From positions 1-45,935 of the forward strand of contig SCRO01000103.1 of NCBI GenBank assembly GCA_004298505.1: a DNA stretch of 45,935 bases. The letters are read 5' to 3'. The notes under the pieces were generated by a model. It made no database searches, was not told the origin of the DNA, and saw nothing but the letters and a program-made list of their open reading frames with translations. Position 1 is the stretch's first letter; the number at the start of each line of letters is the position of its first letter. Positions 1-8,390 of the stretch are shown piece after piece. A program made the translations under genes and the position numbers. The stretch comes from Rhodanobacter sp. GTDB taxonomy: Bacteria > Pseudomonadota > Gammaproteobacteria > Xanthomonadales > Rhodanobacteraceae.

Positions 1-55
1 GCACCGCTTCTTGCTTGAATTCGAGCGTGTAACGCGCCCGTGTTGTCTTCGTCAT
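1..55 (-). CDS. IS3-family transposase OrfA, N-terminal end (partial)
   Basis: The minus strand reads from an ATG at position 55 off the left window edge, giving MTKTTRARYTLEFKQEAVR. This is the usual N-terminus of the small helix-turn-helix OrfA of IS3-family insertion sequences (TLEFKQEAV pattern). A strong ribosome site, AAGGAG, sits 7 nt upstream of the ATG. Only 18 codons lie in the window, so the family call rests on this short stretch and the terminal-repeat-like sequence at about 116. Confidence 0.7.
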   Translation of the reverse strand, partial: MTKTTRARYTLEFKQEAV

Positions 56-116
56 GTCGTTCTCCTTGCGTGGATTGAATCACACGGCAAGGGATACGTT
101 TCTCGGGGGCAAGGTC
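1..116 (-). mobile_element. IS3-family element, terminal part
   Basis: Read on the minus strand, the sequence just outside the OrfA leader begins TGACCTTGCCCCCGAGAAAC. That looks like an IS3-family (IS407-like) end: it starts with TG and has a C-rich tract. The boundary is therefore placed near 116. The rest of the element lies outside the window, so the other end and any target duplication cannot be checked. Confidence 0.5.
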
Positions 117-197
117 AAGGTGAAATTGTTGTTCTTAACGTTCTCAAAGTCTTTCAAAACCATATGTCGTTGTACCCCGTTATTGCGATGAAAAGCG

Positions 198-1124
198 TCA
201 TTGGCGCTTCAGCCAATCGACAGTTATTTCAACGCCATCTTCCAGGCCTACAGAGGGCGACCACCCAAGTTCAGTTTTGGCTAGCTCACAGGCAAGAATA
301 CTTGTGGGCACGTCAAAAGTGCGCCCCGGCACGTAGTTGCGAACAACACAGTATCCAAGCGCTCGCTCAAGCACCCCTAGCAGCTCGTTCAAGCTCGTGC
401 CATGGCCCGAACTGATGTTGAACACGCTTTGCATACCATCGTACTGGACCGCCAACGCAAATGCGTTGGCCACGTCGCCAATGTAGATGTAGTCGCGCGT
501 CACGCTCCCATCACCCCAGATATCGATGGCCTCGTGCTTCAGCGCCCTGTGCAGAAAAACACCGACCGCGCCCTGTGCCGTCTCGATTCGCTGCCGTTCT
601 CCGTATGGGTTGGCGACACGAAGGATGACAGCCTTCAGCCCATGCATGCGCTGATACATCAGCAGATATTTCTCTATGGCAAGTTTAGTTATCCCATAAG
701 AAACGCGTGGCTCCGTAGGATGCCTTTCGTCGATGGGGAGATATTCGGGAGTGCCGTACACCGTGCCACCGGAAGAAATGAATACAATCTTTGGTATCTT
801 TTTCTGCACCATCAGGGTGAGCATCTGCAATGTCGCCACCAGATTGCTCTGCACGTCGTAGATGGGATCGTCGTTCGAGCTTTTGGGCAACGTCGTCGAC
901 ACCAGGTGCACGACGACATCAACACCATCGATGGCCTCGGTGACGTCATGCGTGCTCAGCAGGTCCCCGGTTAGCCATTCCACATGCTCGGTAGATGAAA
1001 ACGTGCGGTAGGGGGTAACTCTGGGTCGCTCGAAGATACGGACCGAGTGTCCGTCCTTGAGCAGCCTGTCAGTGATGGCTGAACCGATGAACCCGCCACC
1101 ACCGAAAATCACCACCTTCATCAC
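198..1124 (-). CDS. NAD-dependent epimerase/dehydratase (UDP-glucose 4-epimerase-like)
   Basis: A 308-aa extended short-chain dehydrogenase. The N-terminus has the Rossmann motif GGGGFIGS. The active site shows the serine segment ISSGGTVYG and the Tyr-Lys pair in YGITK. Length and motifs fit nucleotide-sugar 4-epimerases/4-reductases of the GalE/WcaG type. The exact sugar cannot be read from sequence; in this context a precursor for the surface polysaccharide is likely. The ATG is only 3 nt downstream of the stop of the 832-aa glycosyltransferase, so the two are probably co-transcribed. The region looks less GC-rich than the rml genes, and with an IS3 end just downstream this suggests acquisition by transfer. 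Confidence 0.82.
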   Translation of the reverse strand: MMKVVIFGGGGFIGSAITDRLLKDGHSVRIFERPRVTPYRTFSSTEHVEWLTGDLLSTHDVTEAIDGVDVVVHLVSTTLPKSSNDDPIYDVQSNLVATLQMLTLMVQKKIPKIVFISSGGTVYGTPEYLPIDERHPTEPRVSYGITKLAIEKYLLMYQRMHGLKAVILRVANPYGERQRIETAQGAVGVFLHRALKHEAIDIWGDGSVTRDYIYIGDVANAFALAVQYDGMQSVFNISSGHGTSLNELLGVLERALGYCVVRNYVPGRTFDVPTSILACELAKTELGWSPSVGLEDGVEITVDWLKRQ

Positions 1125-1127
1125 TAA

Positions 1128-3626
1128 TTACCTCGTAACACCAGGGAGAGTCGTGGTAACCGCACGATAGCCTCCGCGCGACGCCATCACACCGAACAGG
1201 CGTTCGATCGCGTGCAACATCGTACCATCGTGATGAATAGGCTCTTGCGGATAATCATCCCAGTCGAGCTTCAGATCAAAGAATGGCCGTAAGGCATCAA
1301 CACGCGCCCAGAACATGGAGCCCACCGGGAAAAGGAAATGATCCGGAAGATCCAACAAACCCATCTTTTCGGCCAAAGGCATCGCATAGCTTCTATTCTG
1401 ATCCCAGCCATGCACCCCAGGATTATCCGGGAAAACTATGCCGATCGAGGCATCCTCAGCCAACCGACCCAGAATGATATCAGCCATTCCAACCGAGGCC
1501 CCTCCGAGCAGATTCTCCATGAGAAAATAACGCCACCTTTCGATGAAAGCCGGGTTCGGGCAGTGCGGCGAACGCTTCGTGTGCAAGTGTCCGACCAAGT
1601 CGTAGTTGGCGGCTATGGTGGGCCCAAACTCCGTCAGAAACGGCCCTACGTCACGCCCTCGATTGGGGACCTCGACCAAAGCTACGAGTTTGCCCGCGTA
1701 GCTGCCAAGCAACGAAGTGACTTCCTGCTTAACCTTAGCATTCGGCACACTGACCAACAGATCCGGACGTACGTTGTTTCGTCCAAGCTTTTCGAGAATC
1801 TCGGGCAAAAGGTCAGCGTAAAAAACGTGCACATGCAGCGCAACACGGAAACTCGGATCCAGTGCGTGTGGTCGGCTATTTTGGGTGAGGACCTCGTTTT
1901 TCCACGGACCCTGTGGCTGCCCGTGCCGCATATAATGCAACAGCGGATCGCTGAAATTCTTAGCCCCTATGTTTGAATCCATATAAATGCCCGGATGGAA
2001 TCCGGCAAAGGGCTTCCTTGTGTAAATCTGACTAGTCCAGGCTCGCGTGTACATCCGAATTGCTTCGCCGTAAACCGTGCCTCGATTACTGTGATCCAGA
2101 AGAAACTCTGGATTCGCCAATTTCAACTTGATGATTTCCTCGATATCGGCGCGCTCCTGTTGAACACGAACCGCAGCGGCCTCCGCGAGCCTCACAAGCT
2201 TGTCGACATAGCGACCCATATTAAGTTCATCGCGAACGATACTAATGGACTTATTACCAACCTTTTCTCGCAAGGTGTCCGAGCGCATGAACGCTACGGT
2301 CTTATTCGCGAGATCGGCCGTGTCTAGATATGGTGAGACGCATTCCGCCCCAAGGCCGTTCTCGACAAGAATGTTTGCGATACCTGTCGCTCCCGCAAAA
2401 CACATTACCGGCTTGCCATAAGCCATGGCATCAATCGCTACGTTGGGCAGCGGATCAAGGCGCGAACTGATCATCATAATGTCAGCTTCGCGATATGCCA
2501 CTTCCAAGCTCAAAGTTTCCTTCAGAAAAACCACGTGCTTCTCGAGACCGGCGCGCCGTACCTGATCAGCCAAAAAGAGCGAATACGAGTCGTGTTCCGG
2601 CTCATATCCACGACCAACCCAAACAAACCGAAACTTTTGATCGGTTTCCATGCGTAAGATTCGGGCAGCGCAATCAAGGAAAAGATCCACACCTTTCCTA
2701 AAATGCACATTGCCAGCACCCAGCACGACTATGGCGTCGTCTCCCTTCTTCGGCCGCAACGCCTTAAGTACGCGATCCTTTTCTTTCAGCGCAGCCGCTG
2801 CGTCGATCTTCAGGGTTGGCAATTCACAACGCCCTTGAGGAATGACGTGAAACTTGGAAGCGACAATTGCCGACTCACTATCCAGCGCGTCCTTCAAAAC
2901 TAACTGCGACGAAAAAATGGTTTCCGATGACCAGAAGGCCGCATCGCTGAACGCCCCAGGCGGTCTTGTGTACGCCGCAAACTCATGGATCAGGCTGATG
3001 GATGGCACAAAATTCCTAGCCAAGCCCTGCAGGGCCCAACGTGATTCGATGCTATTAGTAATGGCAAAACTAATGGGGCAATCCCGTACTAACTGGTCGA
3101 TGACACTGGAAACAATCAAATAATTTCGACCATTTCTTTTTGGTTTAACCAATACATCGGCAACCTCGCGAAAAAAATCCGTCAACGGCCCTTTGTCGAC
3201 ATCAGTACCGCAATCAAGAAGCATCGCTATGACGTTGTAGCGTTTCTTCAACTCTTTAATGATATTGAAACTGAGTACCGGAACGCCAGAGAGGGTGGCT
3301 TCATGCGTCACAACCAGAACGGTCTTCCGTGTCTTATCGAGACTTGCCAGATCTCCGATGTACTCAATTTTGGGCGGCGCGCCCAGCCGGCCCTCGTGAC
3401 GGCCATGATTGATGTAGTGCTGCAACGGATCAACGCCCGCCGCCGCAATGTCCGGGTACGCCCGAAGATAGAAGTCAGCTTCGAATAAAAAACCAGCCAA
3501 TCCATCCGCGACCGCAATCGGGGGTTCTGCTCCATCGCCAGCGACCTCCTCCACGTGACGAGCAGTGCTTGATATATCCTCGATTCTTGAATTCCGCGCA
3601 AAAATCTTTGAAAAAATCCTTCTCAT
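1128..3626 (-). CDS. Two-module glycosyltransferase with C-terminal rhamnan synthesis F (RgpF) domain
   Basis: An 832-aa cytoplasmic protein. Near residue 50 it has the motif FYLRAYPDIAAAGVDPLQHY, which recurs in a degenerate form near residue 560 (DPLLHYMRHG). Such segments are common linkers in large O-antigen transferases. Between them is a GT4-like glycosyltransferase with VLGAGNVHFRKGVDLF and RLDPLPNVAIDAMAYGKP, the acidic-residue and nucleotide-sugar region. The last ~250 residues match the RgpF family (VALHVHVFYADLLPEI, PNRGRDVGPFL, GHLHTKRSPH), known from rhamnan and O-antigen assembly. Together they suggest two sugar-transfer activities in one chain. It is the first gene of a two-gene unit with the epimerase. 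Lower-looking GC than downstream genes hints at lateral origin. Confidence 0.85.
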   Translation of the reverse strand: MRRIFSKIFARNSRIEDISSTARHVEEVAGDGAEPPIAVADGLAGFLFEADFYLRAYPDIAAAGVDPLQHYINHGRHEGRLGAPPKIEYIGDLASLDKTRKTVLVVTHEATLSGVPVLSFNIIKELKKRYNVIAMLLDCGTDVDKGPLTDFFREVADVLVKPKRNGRNYLIVSSVIDQLVRDCPISFAITNSIESRWALQGLARNFVPSISLIHEFAAYTRPPGAFSDAAFWSSETIFSSQLVLKDALDSESAIVASKFHVIPQGRCELPTLKIDAAAALKEKDRVLKALRPKKGDDAIVVLGAGNVHFRKGVDLFLDCAARILRMETDQKFRFVWVGRGYEPEHDSYSLFLADQVRRAGLEKHVVFLKETLSLEVAYREADIMMISSRLDPLPNVAIDAMAYGKPVMCFAGATGIANILVENGLGAECVSPYLDTADLANKTVAFMRSDTLREKVGNKSISIVRDELNMGRYVDKLVRLAEAAAVRVQQERADIEEIIKLKLANPEFLLDHSNRGTVYGEAIRMYTRAWTSQIYTRKPFAGFHPGIYMDSNIGAKNFSDPLLHYMRHGQPQGPWKNEVLTQNSRPHALDPSFRVALHVHVFYADLLPEILEKLGRNNVRPDLLVSVPNAKVKQEVTSLLGSYAGKLVALVEVPNRGRDVGPFLTEFGPTIAANYDLVGHLHTKRSPHCPNPAFIERWRYFLMENLLGGASVGMADIILGRLAEDASIGIVFPDNPGVHGWDQNRSYAMPLAEKMGLLDLPDHFLFPVGSMFWARVDALRPFFDLKLDWDDYPQEPIHHDGTMLHAIERLFGVMASRGGYRAVTTTLPGVTR

Positions 3627-3818
3627 ACCACCCTCTAAAACACGCGGTTAATAATTTTTCACTTCCGTGCCAACAGATCGAGACAGGCCGGACTCCACCT
3701 CCGGCAGATCTTTAGATCCGCACACCCGAGTTTACCCTACGCCCGGGGATAACGCGCTACTAGGGTGATTGGAGCATCGCCAATCACGGACTTACGCGGC
3801 AGGCTTGCCATAGCGGTA

Positions 3819-3848
3819 GAGGCGCCGCCTCATGGCGGCGTCCTCTTT
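3819..3848. terminator. GC-rich hairpin, possible terminator of the lipoprotein gene
   Basis: GAGGCGCCGCC and GGCGGCGTCCTC form a stem with a TCAT loop and one bulge. It lies 19 nt beyond the stop of the minus-strand lipoprotein gene. On the plus strand a short T-rich run follows; on the minus strand the tail is weak. The rest of 3627-3866 shows no gene. Confidence 0.4.
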
Positions 3849-3866
3849 AAGTCACTCACGAATCCG

Positions 3867-4418
3867 TTACTGCAAGACAATTTTGCGCTTGCTTGCACAC
3901 ACGTTTCCAGCATTTACAGGATCTGCAAGGAATACAGTGTAAGTTCCGGCAAGCACGCCCGTAAGAGACGCTGAAACGTTGAAGCCGGAATTGGCCATGC
4001 CGTCGCTGCTTAAAGCTTTGGCCACGTCCGGTCGGGCAATGCCGGTGTGCATTGACGCGGAATACGTCTTCGCTCCCTTCAGCAGGAGCAGGAATTTCTT
4101 CGCGGCGCTGCCTTTTCCATCGCCCGCCCATCCGCCAAACATCACGTCACTACCGACCGGCACCACTACGTTGTCACTTGCGGCTTGATTATTGACCGTA
4201 TCAAGCGAGCACTGATTATTTTCATCTGTGGACGGGAGTGCACTGCTGTAGCTGGTAAAAGCAGCTGAAGCAGGACTGGCTGTTGGCGAGGAAGCCCCCG
4301 CATTGCTGCTGCCCGCCCCCTGATCCTGCGGTGTACAAGCCGCCAAGCCCAGCACCATTGCTGTGGCAAAAAAGAGACCGCAGCGACTTGGCTTACTACA
4401 ATAGAATTCGGACATCAT
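3867..4418 (-). CDS. Putative lipoprotein of unknown function
   Basis: A 183-aa protein. The start at 4418 (first of two ATGs, Met-Met-Ser-Glu) is chosen because AGGAGAGG stands 6-7 nt upstream; earlier in-frame ATGs lack such a site. A signal peptide (GLFFATAMVLGLAAC) ends in the lipobox LAAC, so lipidation at Cys and an envelope location are expected. A Ser/Ala/Thr-rich spacer follows. The C-terminal ~110 residues have GSDVMFGGWAGDGKGSAAKK, RPDVAKAL, ANSGF and LAGTYTVFLAD. The order GWAxD...RPDV...GF...GTY resembles a small beta-sandwich domain that I associate with polysaccharide-cluster proteins. No enzymatic motif is visible and I do not recognise a named family. Confidence 0.65.
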   Translation of the reverse strand: MMSEFYCSKPSRCGLFFATAMVLGLAACTPQDQGAGSSNAGASSPTASPASAAFTSYSSALPSTDENNQCSLDTVNNQAASDNVVVPVGSDVMFGGWAGDGKGSAAKKFLLLLKGAKTYSASMHTGIARPDVAKALSSDGMANSGFNVSASLTGVLAGTYTVFLADPVNAGNVCASKRKIVLQ

Positions 4419-4550
4419 TGAAAACCTCTCCTGATTTGACATTTCCAGTCTCACCTTCAGACAACAGTCGAGAGACTAGCACCTAGGTGAACCACAAACA
4501 TTCTCGTTTCTACATCCACAACAGCATGAAGATGTAATGTTACACGCAGA

Positions 4551-4920
4551 TCATTGCCTACGCTCAATAATCTTAGTCAGCTTCGCACAAAGGGTCTGCT
4601 GGAACTCTCGCTGAAAGGCCTCGATGCGCACACGACGCTAAGCCACGCTGTCATTCATGCCACAACCGGACCAAGTCTGTTTGCCGCGCCTCGTCGAGGC
4701 TACGCAGTTGGTCTTGAGTATTGCTGGCAAGCTGCTGCTTGATCTTGAGCAATTCAGTATGTTGATTCTGCACCATCCTCGCATCCGCCGAGTGCCTTTC
4801 ATCTAGGGAACGCCTGAGCAAGCTCTCATCGAATAGCCATCCAGACGTCCGGCAAGCTTGCATGACGATTACTCGTGAAAAATCTCGCCCAACCAGCTTG
4901 CATGCCACCGGACACGGCAC
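4551..4920 (-). pseudogene. Decayed 3' remnant of a coiled-coil O-antigen gene
   Basis: One minus-strand frame gives a heptad-rich stretch (RSLDERHSADARMVQNQH, then TELLKIKQQL and DQLRSLDEARQTDL) that ends at a TGA near 4651. After a frame change the coding continues as RVRIEAFQREFQQTLCAKL up to a TGA at 4551; that second frame has a TAG just upstream. The segment TELLKIKQQL...QLRSLDE resembles TELLRLQQATHTRLYSLEE in the tail of the nearby sulfotransferase. It is therefore probably the broken end of a related second gene. The IS5-family element lies directly upstream and may have removed the 5' part. Confidence 0.5.
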
Positions 4921-4939
4921 TTTTGGCGCCCTGTCCGGG

Positions 4940-5997
4940 AGATTTCCCCGATCATGGACACACGTCTCCTGCAGCGGTCAGCAAAATGCGCCGCGCAATC
5001 CACAAAATCGATAGCGCTAACAGCGTCAGTATCTGCGCCGTATTCTTGGCGAGCCCTTTAAATCGCACCTTCTGGTAGACGAACTGACGCTTCATTACCC
5101 GCAACGGGTACTCCACTTTCGAACGCACCGCTGCTTTCATGTGCTCCTCGTGTTTGGCAGCGTCCTTCAACGCGCCCTCGGGCATCGCCTCGATGCTCCC
5201 GCGCTTGGCGGGGATATGCCAGGTCTGGCCTTGTTTCGTCATGCCTTCACGCTTCTCGGCGCCGATGTATCCGGCATCAGCATACACCGTCTTTTCCTTG
5301 CCGTGCAGCAGTTTGCCGATTTCGACCACATCGGCGAAGTTGGCCGCCGCGGTGGTCACCGTTTGCACAGGGGCCGATCTCCACATCCACGCCGATGTGC
5401 GCCCTCATGCCGAAGTACCGCTGGTTGCCCTTGCGAGTCTGTTGCATCTGCGGATCGCGCGCCTTTGCGTCGCTCTTGGTCGAGGGGCCGCGTGGATGAT
5501 CGTGGCATCCACGATCGTGCCCTGGCGCAGCAGCAGGCCCTGGTCAGTCAGGTGGGCGTTGATCGCCGCCAGCACCTTGGGCGCCAGCGCGTGGCTTTCC
5601 AGCAAACGCAGGAAGTTCAAAATGGTGGTCTCATCCGGCACGCTGCCGCGGGTCAGTGACAAACCGGCAAAACGGCGCAGTGGCGGCACTTCGTACAGCG
5701 ATTCTTCCATCGCCGGATCGCTGAAGTCGAACCAATTCTGCAGCAGGTGGATGTGCAGCATGGTCTTGAGCGCATAGGGGCGTCGGCCATTGCCAGCCTT
5801 GGGGTAGGCCGGCTCGATCAATCCTAGCAGCACCTCCCACGGCACCACCTGCTCCATCTCCGCCAAAAACTTTTCAGTTCGAGTCTGCTTGCGCTTGCAG
5901 GCACACCCCGCGTCAGAGAAGCTGAGCTGCGTCATCGGTCGTGCCTGTGCGTTTTGCGTTTGGACGTTTAATTGTAGCAAAATGCGGGGGAATTATT
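4940..5997 (-). mobile_element. IS5-family insertion sequence, degenerate
   Basis: The transposase remnant is preceded on the minus strand by GGGGAACTCTGAATAATTCC (plus-strand 5978-5997), a plausible IS5-type terminal repeat. I could not find a matching inverted copy beyond the transposase stop at 4952, where the sequence is GGGAGATTTCCCCGATCATG on the plus strand. The left boundary is therefore approximate and the element may be truncated there. Confidence 0.6.
4952..5935 (-). pseudogene. IS5-family transposase, inactivated by two frameshifts
   Basis: Reading starts at the ATG at 5935 (MTQLSFSDAGC). The N-terminal half has the IS5 N-domain features (GRRPYALKTMLHIHLLQNWF, SLTRGSVPDETTILNFLRLL) and the first catalytic block (GTIVDATII). 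After IIHAAP the frame is lost in a CCCC run; a one-base deletion would explain it. The family sequence continues in another frame as [20 protein letters not shown], then [15 protein letters not shown]. It shifts again near 5375-5390 into [20 protein letters not shown], then [13 protein letters not shown] and the C-terminus, ending at 4952. All three blocks of a ~320-aa transposase are present but in different frames, so it is dead rather than a programmed frameshift. Confidence 0.85.
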
Positions 5998-6062
5998 CAG
6001 AGTTCCCCTACCGACTACCTGCAAGTCATGCCAGGTAGATCATGGCAATGGATCTCAGCAAG

Positions 6063-6824
6063 TTACACACCAGGCGGGTGCTTCTTTGAAATCCCTTGCC
6101 GCAAACGCACCATGAACGATCGTCGCTGGAACTCGCTCAGCTCACGGAGCAGGGCTTTCATCGCATCCAGATTGGCCATGATGGCATCTTGCTGGCTGCT
6201 GATTTCATGCACCCGATGAGCAGTCACCCCGCAAAGACGGGCCTGTGTTTCCAGCTTGGATCCAAGGTCATCCAGACTGGCATCCATGCTACGTTGGGCA
6301 ATTATTATATCTGACGTTTGTTGACGCAAATGTGGTATTTCCTGCGCATATTCTTGCGAGGATTGGCGTGCGGCTTCTATCAGGGATGCAATGGAATCCC
6401 GAATACCGCCTTGCTGGGCCGCCTGCTCGCCCTGCACCGCTGTCAGTTGGCTGGCCAGGGCCTGGCTGGTCTCGGCAAATCGCAACTCAATGGCCTCGAG
6501 CCGAGAATGGGTCGCCTGCTGATACGTGTGCAGTTCATCTCTTGTCGCCTGCTCCCGGGATGCAGCAGCCGCGTTTTGAACAGCACTTGTGTTGTGCTGG
6601 GCGACGAAATGCTCCAGCCGATCGATCAGTTGGGCCAGCGTTCTCTGGATGTTTGTCTCACGCTCGCCAAGGTGCGCCTCAAGTGCGTCGAGACGAGCTG
6701 CGCTCGCCTGCTGATGCGTGCGCAGCTCGTCCCTTGTCGCCTGCTCCCGGGATGCAGCGGCACCCGCGTATTGAAGAGCACTTGTGTTGTGCTGGACGAC
6801 GAAATGCTCCACGCGATCCGTCAC
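6063..6824 (-). pseudogene. Coiled-coil tail of the sulfotransferase gene, cut off by an in-frame TAA
   Basis: 253 codons follow the upstream sulfotransferase gene in the same frame after a single TAA (6827-6825). The first codon here is GTG. The product would be almost all alpha-helical coiled coil rich in Gln, Ala, Glu and Arg, ending in MVRLRQGISKKHPPGV. Two near-identical units of about 64-65 residues follow each other: DRVEHFVVQHNTSALQ...REQATRDELRTHQQA and DRLEHFVAQHNTSAVQ...REQATRDELHTYQQA. The units are also nearly identical at DNA level. No convincing ribosome site precedes the GTG, and its own start would lie inside a repeat. It is best read as the C-terminal third of a ~775-codon gene. 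Confidence 0.8.
6541..6824 (-). repeat. Tandem 192/195-bp repeat encoding coiled-coil units
   Basis: The plus-strand string CTTGTCGCCTGCTCCCGGGA occurs at 6541 and again at 6733, 192 bp apart. GCACTTGTGTTGTGCTGG occurs at about 6583 and 6778, 195 bp apart. Each unit encodes 64-65 residues, and the offset change is one codon. A weaker third unit lies upstream, inside the 521-aa gene (QQATHTRLYSLEERL). Confidence 0.85.
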
Positions 6825-8390
6825 TTAGGTCAGCGCATTTGTGTGGTTTGTATCGCTTAGAGTCAATCGCTCTTCTAATGAGTAAAGTCGAGTGTGCGTG
6901 GCCTGCTGCAACCTCAACAATTCAGTCTGCTTGGCGGTATTGTCGTCTGAAGTGGCCTGCAGCGTTGCTTCAATCAACTGGCGCAACTCATCACCAGGAG
7001 TCAGCCTCTGACAGGTCAACTCAACCACCACCGCAGCATCGTACTGAATCGTCAGACTGCGGGCGTCGAGTTCCACGAACGGGTCACTGTCACTCGATGC
7101 AAACCGGCAGCCACCGGAATCATCGCGAACAATGAATTGATGAACCGTCGTAAAGCTATCCTCCTTGCAATCAATTTTGATTCCATTGATCTGCAAATCC
7201 TGCAATAAAAACTCGCCCGGAAATCCGGAGGGATCGAGCCGAATGAAGTCGAGTCCCGCTGGCGCTTGCAATCTCCATAGGATGCGGGTCGCGCCATGAA
7301 GGCCCTCATGAAGAAACTGGGCACTGTCTTCCTCGGAGTAGGCTCCGCTGGCGTGTCTGAAATAGACTTTGGCGACGTCCTTGAACTGACCACCTTGCAG
7401 CGGCCCCACCCGCATGAAATTTCGCGCCTCCATCTCTTTCAATGCCACCTGCAGGCCATCCACCCGTTGTTCAAGCTGCTGCAGTTGGTGGCTTTTTTGT
7501 GCCGCAGTAACTTTCAATGCTGCAAACTGGCTGACCGTTGCGTCGATTCCATCGAGAAACACTTTGGCACTGCGTTGATAAACATCACTGATCTTCTCGA
7601 TTCGGTCCCACGAGGAATAGCCATTCGCCTTTTCAAGAAATACCTCATACACGCTGCGTGCAAGCTCCGGAAGTTCGGCCTCATCCGCCTTATCCGCTTT
7701 GTGGTGGCGTTCGGAAACGTTGATAAACGCCGCCACTTCGCTGCTTATCTCCTCGATGGCCACAGGCCATTGCAAGTGCAATTCGTGTTCCAATAGGCGC
7801 ATGCACCCTGCCCAATCGTGTAATAGATTGTCGTAGGTGATCACGGCACGCACCAGATGGCGCGCTGCCAACTCACCCTCAAGGATGTATTGCAGCCACG
7901 AAAGATGCGTAAGTTCACTGGACAACCCATCCCTGTCCGCCAGGGATTGCGCCACTTCGGCTGGATTTCTCACAACAAAAACAGCACACGCCTCGACGTT
8001 CATATCGCCCAGTACCTGCAACCACAGCGGCAGAAGGCGTGAGATACGTGGATCCTTTACGGCCCACAAGGGAGAAGACGAAAACTCCTGGCTCAGCAAG
8101 TCGTAGAGCTTTTTACGGGCAATGGCCGCCGACTCGCTGGACAACCAGTCATCAGGCATAGCACGAACGTCTTGCCAGCTGCGGTCAAGTGCCCCGAGGA
8201 GCTCCTCGTGGATTGCAACCACTCCATTGTGTTCCCAGAAGCCCAGCGGGTTGTTGCCCTCAGCCGCCGGCATCAAATCATGGCCGAGATCAGCACCGAG
8301 CAGGTTTATTACCCGCATCGTGGCGGATGTGCCACTGCGGTGCATGCCCAGTAAAAGAATGGCCCGATTGGCCTTCGAGGGAATACTCAT
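6825..8390 (-). CDS. Sulfotransferase with beta domain and coiled-coil tail (truncated by a nonsense codon)
   Basis: 521 aa are translated before the TAA. The N-terminal ~290 residues form a PAPS-dependent sulfotransferase: P-loop LLGMHRSGTSATM at residues 13-25 and the 3'-phosphate region FVVRNPAEVAQSLADRDGLS. A short coiled coil (HQLQQLEQRVDGLQVALKEM) leads into a predicted beta-rich domain of ~140 residues (FIRLDPSGFPGEFLLQDLQI), a type I associate with O-antigen transferases. Coiled coil then resumes up to the stop. The ATG overlaps the stop of wzt by 4 nt (ATGA), so it is translationally coupled to the exporter. Inference: it sulfates the exported polysaccharide, perhaps at the chain end. 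The stop codon aligns with a Gln in the repeat unit downstream. Confidence 0.82.
   Translation of the reverse strand: MSIPSKANRAILLLGMHRSGTSATMRVINLLGADLGHDLMPAAEGNNPLGFWEHNGVVAIHEELLGALDRSWQDVRAMPDDWLSSESAAIARKKLYDLLSQEFSSSPLWAVKDPRISRLLPLWLQVLGDMNVEACAVFVVRNPAEVAQSLADRDGLSSELTHLSWLQYILEGELAARHLVRAVITYDNLLHDWAGCMRLLEHELHLQWPVAIEEISSEVAAFINVSERHHKADKADEAELPELARSVYEVFLEKANGYSSWDRIEKISDVYQRSAKVFLDGIDATVSQFAALKVTAAQKSHQLQQLEQRVDGLQVALKEMEARNFMRVGPLQGGQFKDVAKVYFRHASGAYSEEDSAQFLHEGLHGATRILWRLQAPAGLDFIRLDPSGFPGEFLLQDLQINGIKIDCKEDSFTTVHQFIVRDDSGGCRFASSDSDPFVELDARSLTIQYDAAVVVELTCQRLTPGDELRQLIEATLQATSDDNTAKQTELLRLQQATHTRLYSLEERLTLSDTNHTNALT

Noticed and set aside
5375..5480. Programmed ribosomal frameshift in the IS5-family transposase
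   Set aside because: Two separate shifts are needed, with no matching slippery signal for both, and the family is normally a single frame; decay is simpler.
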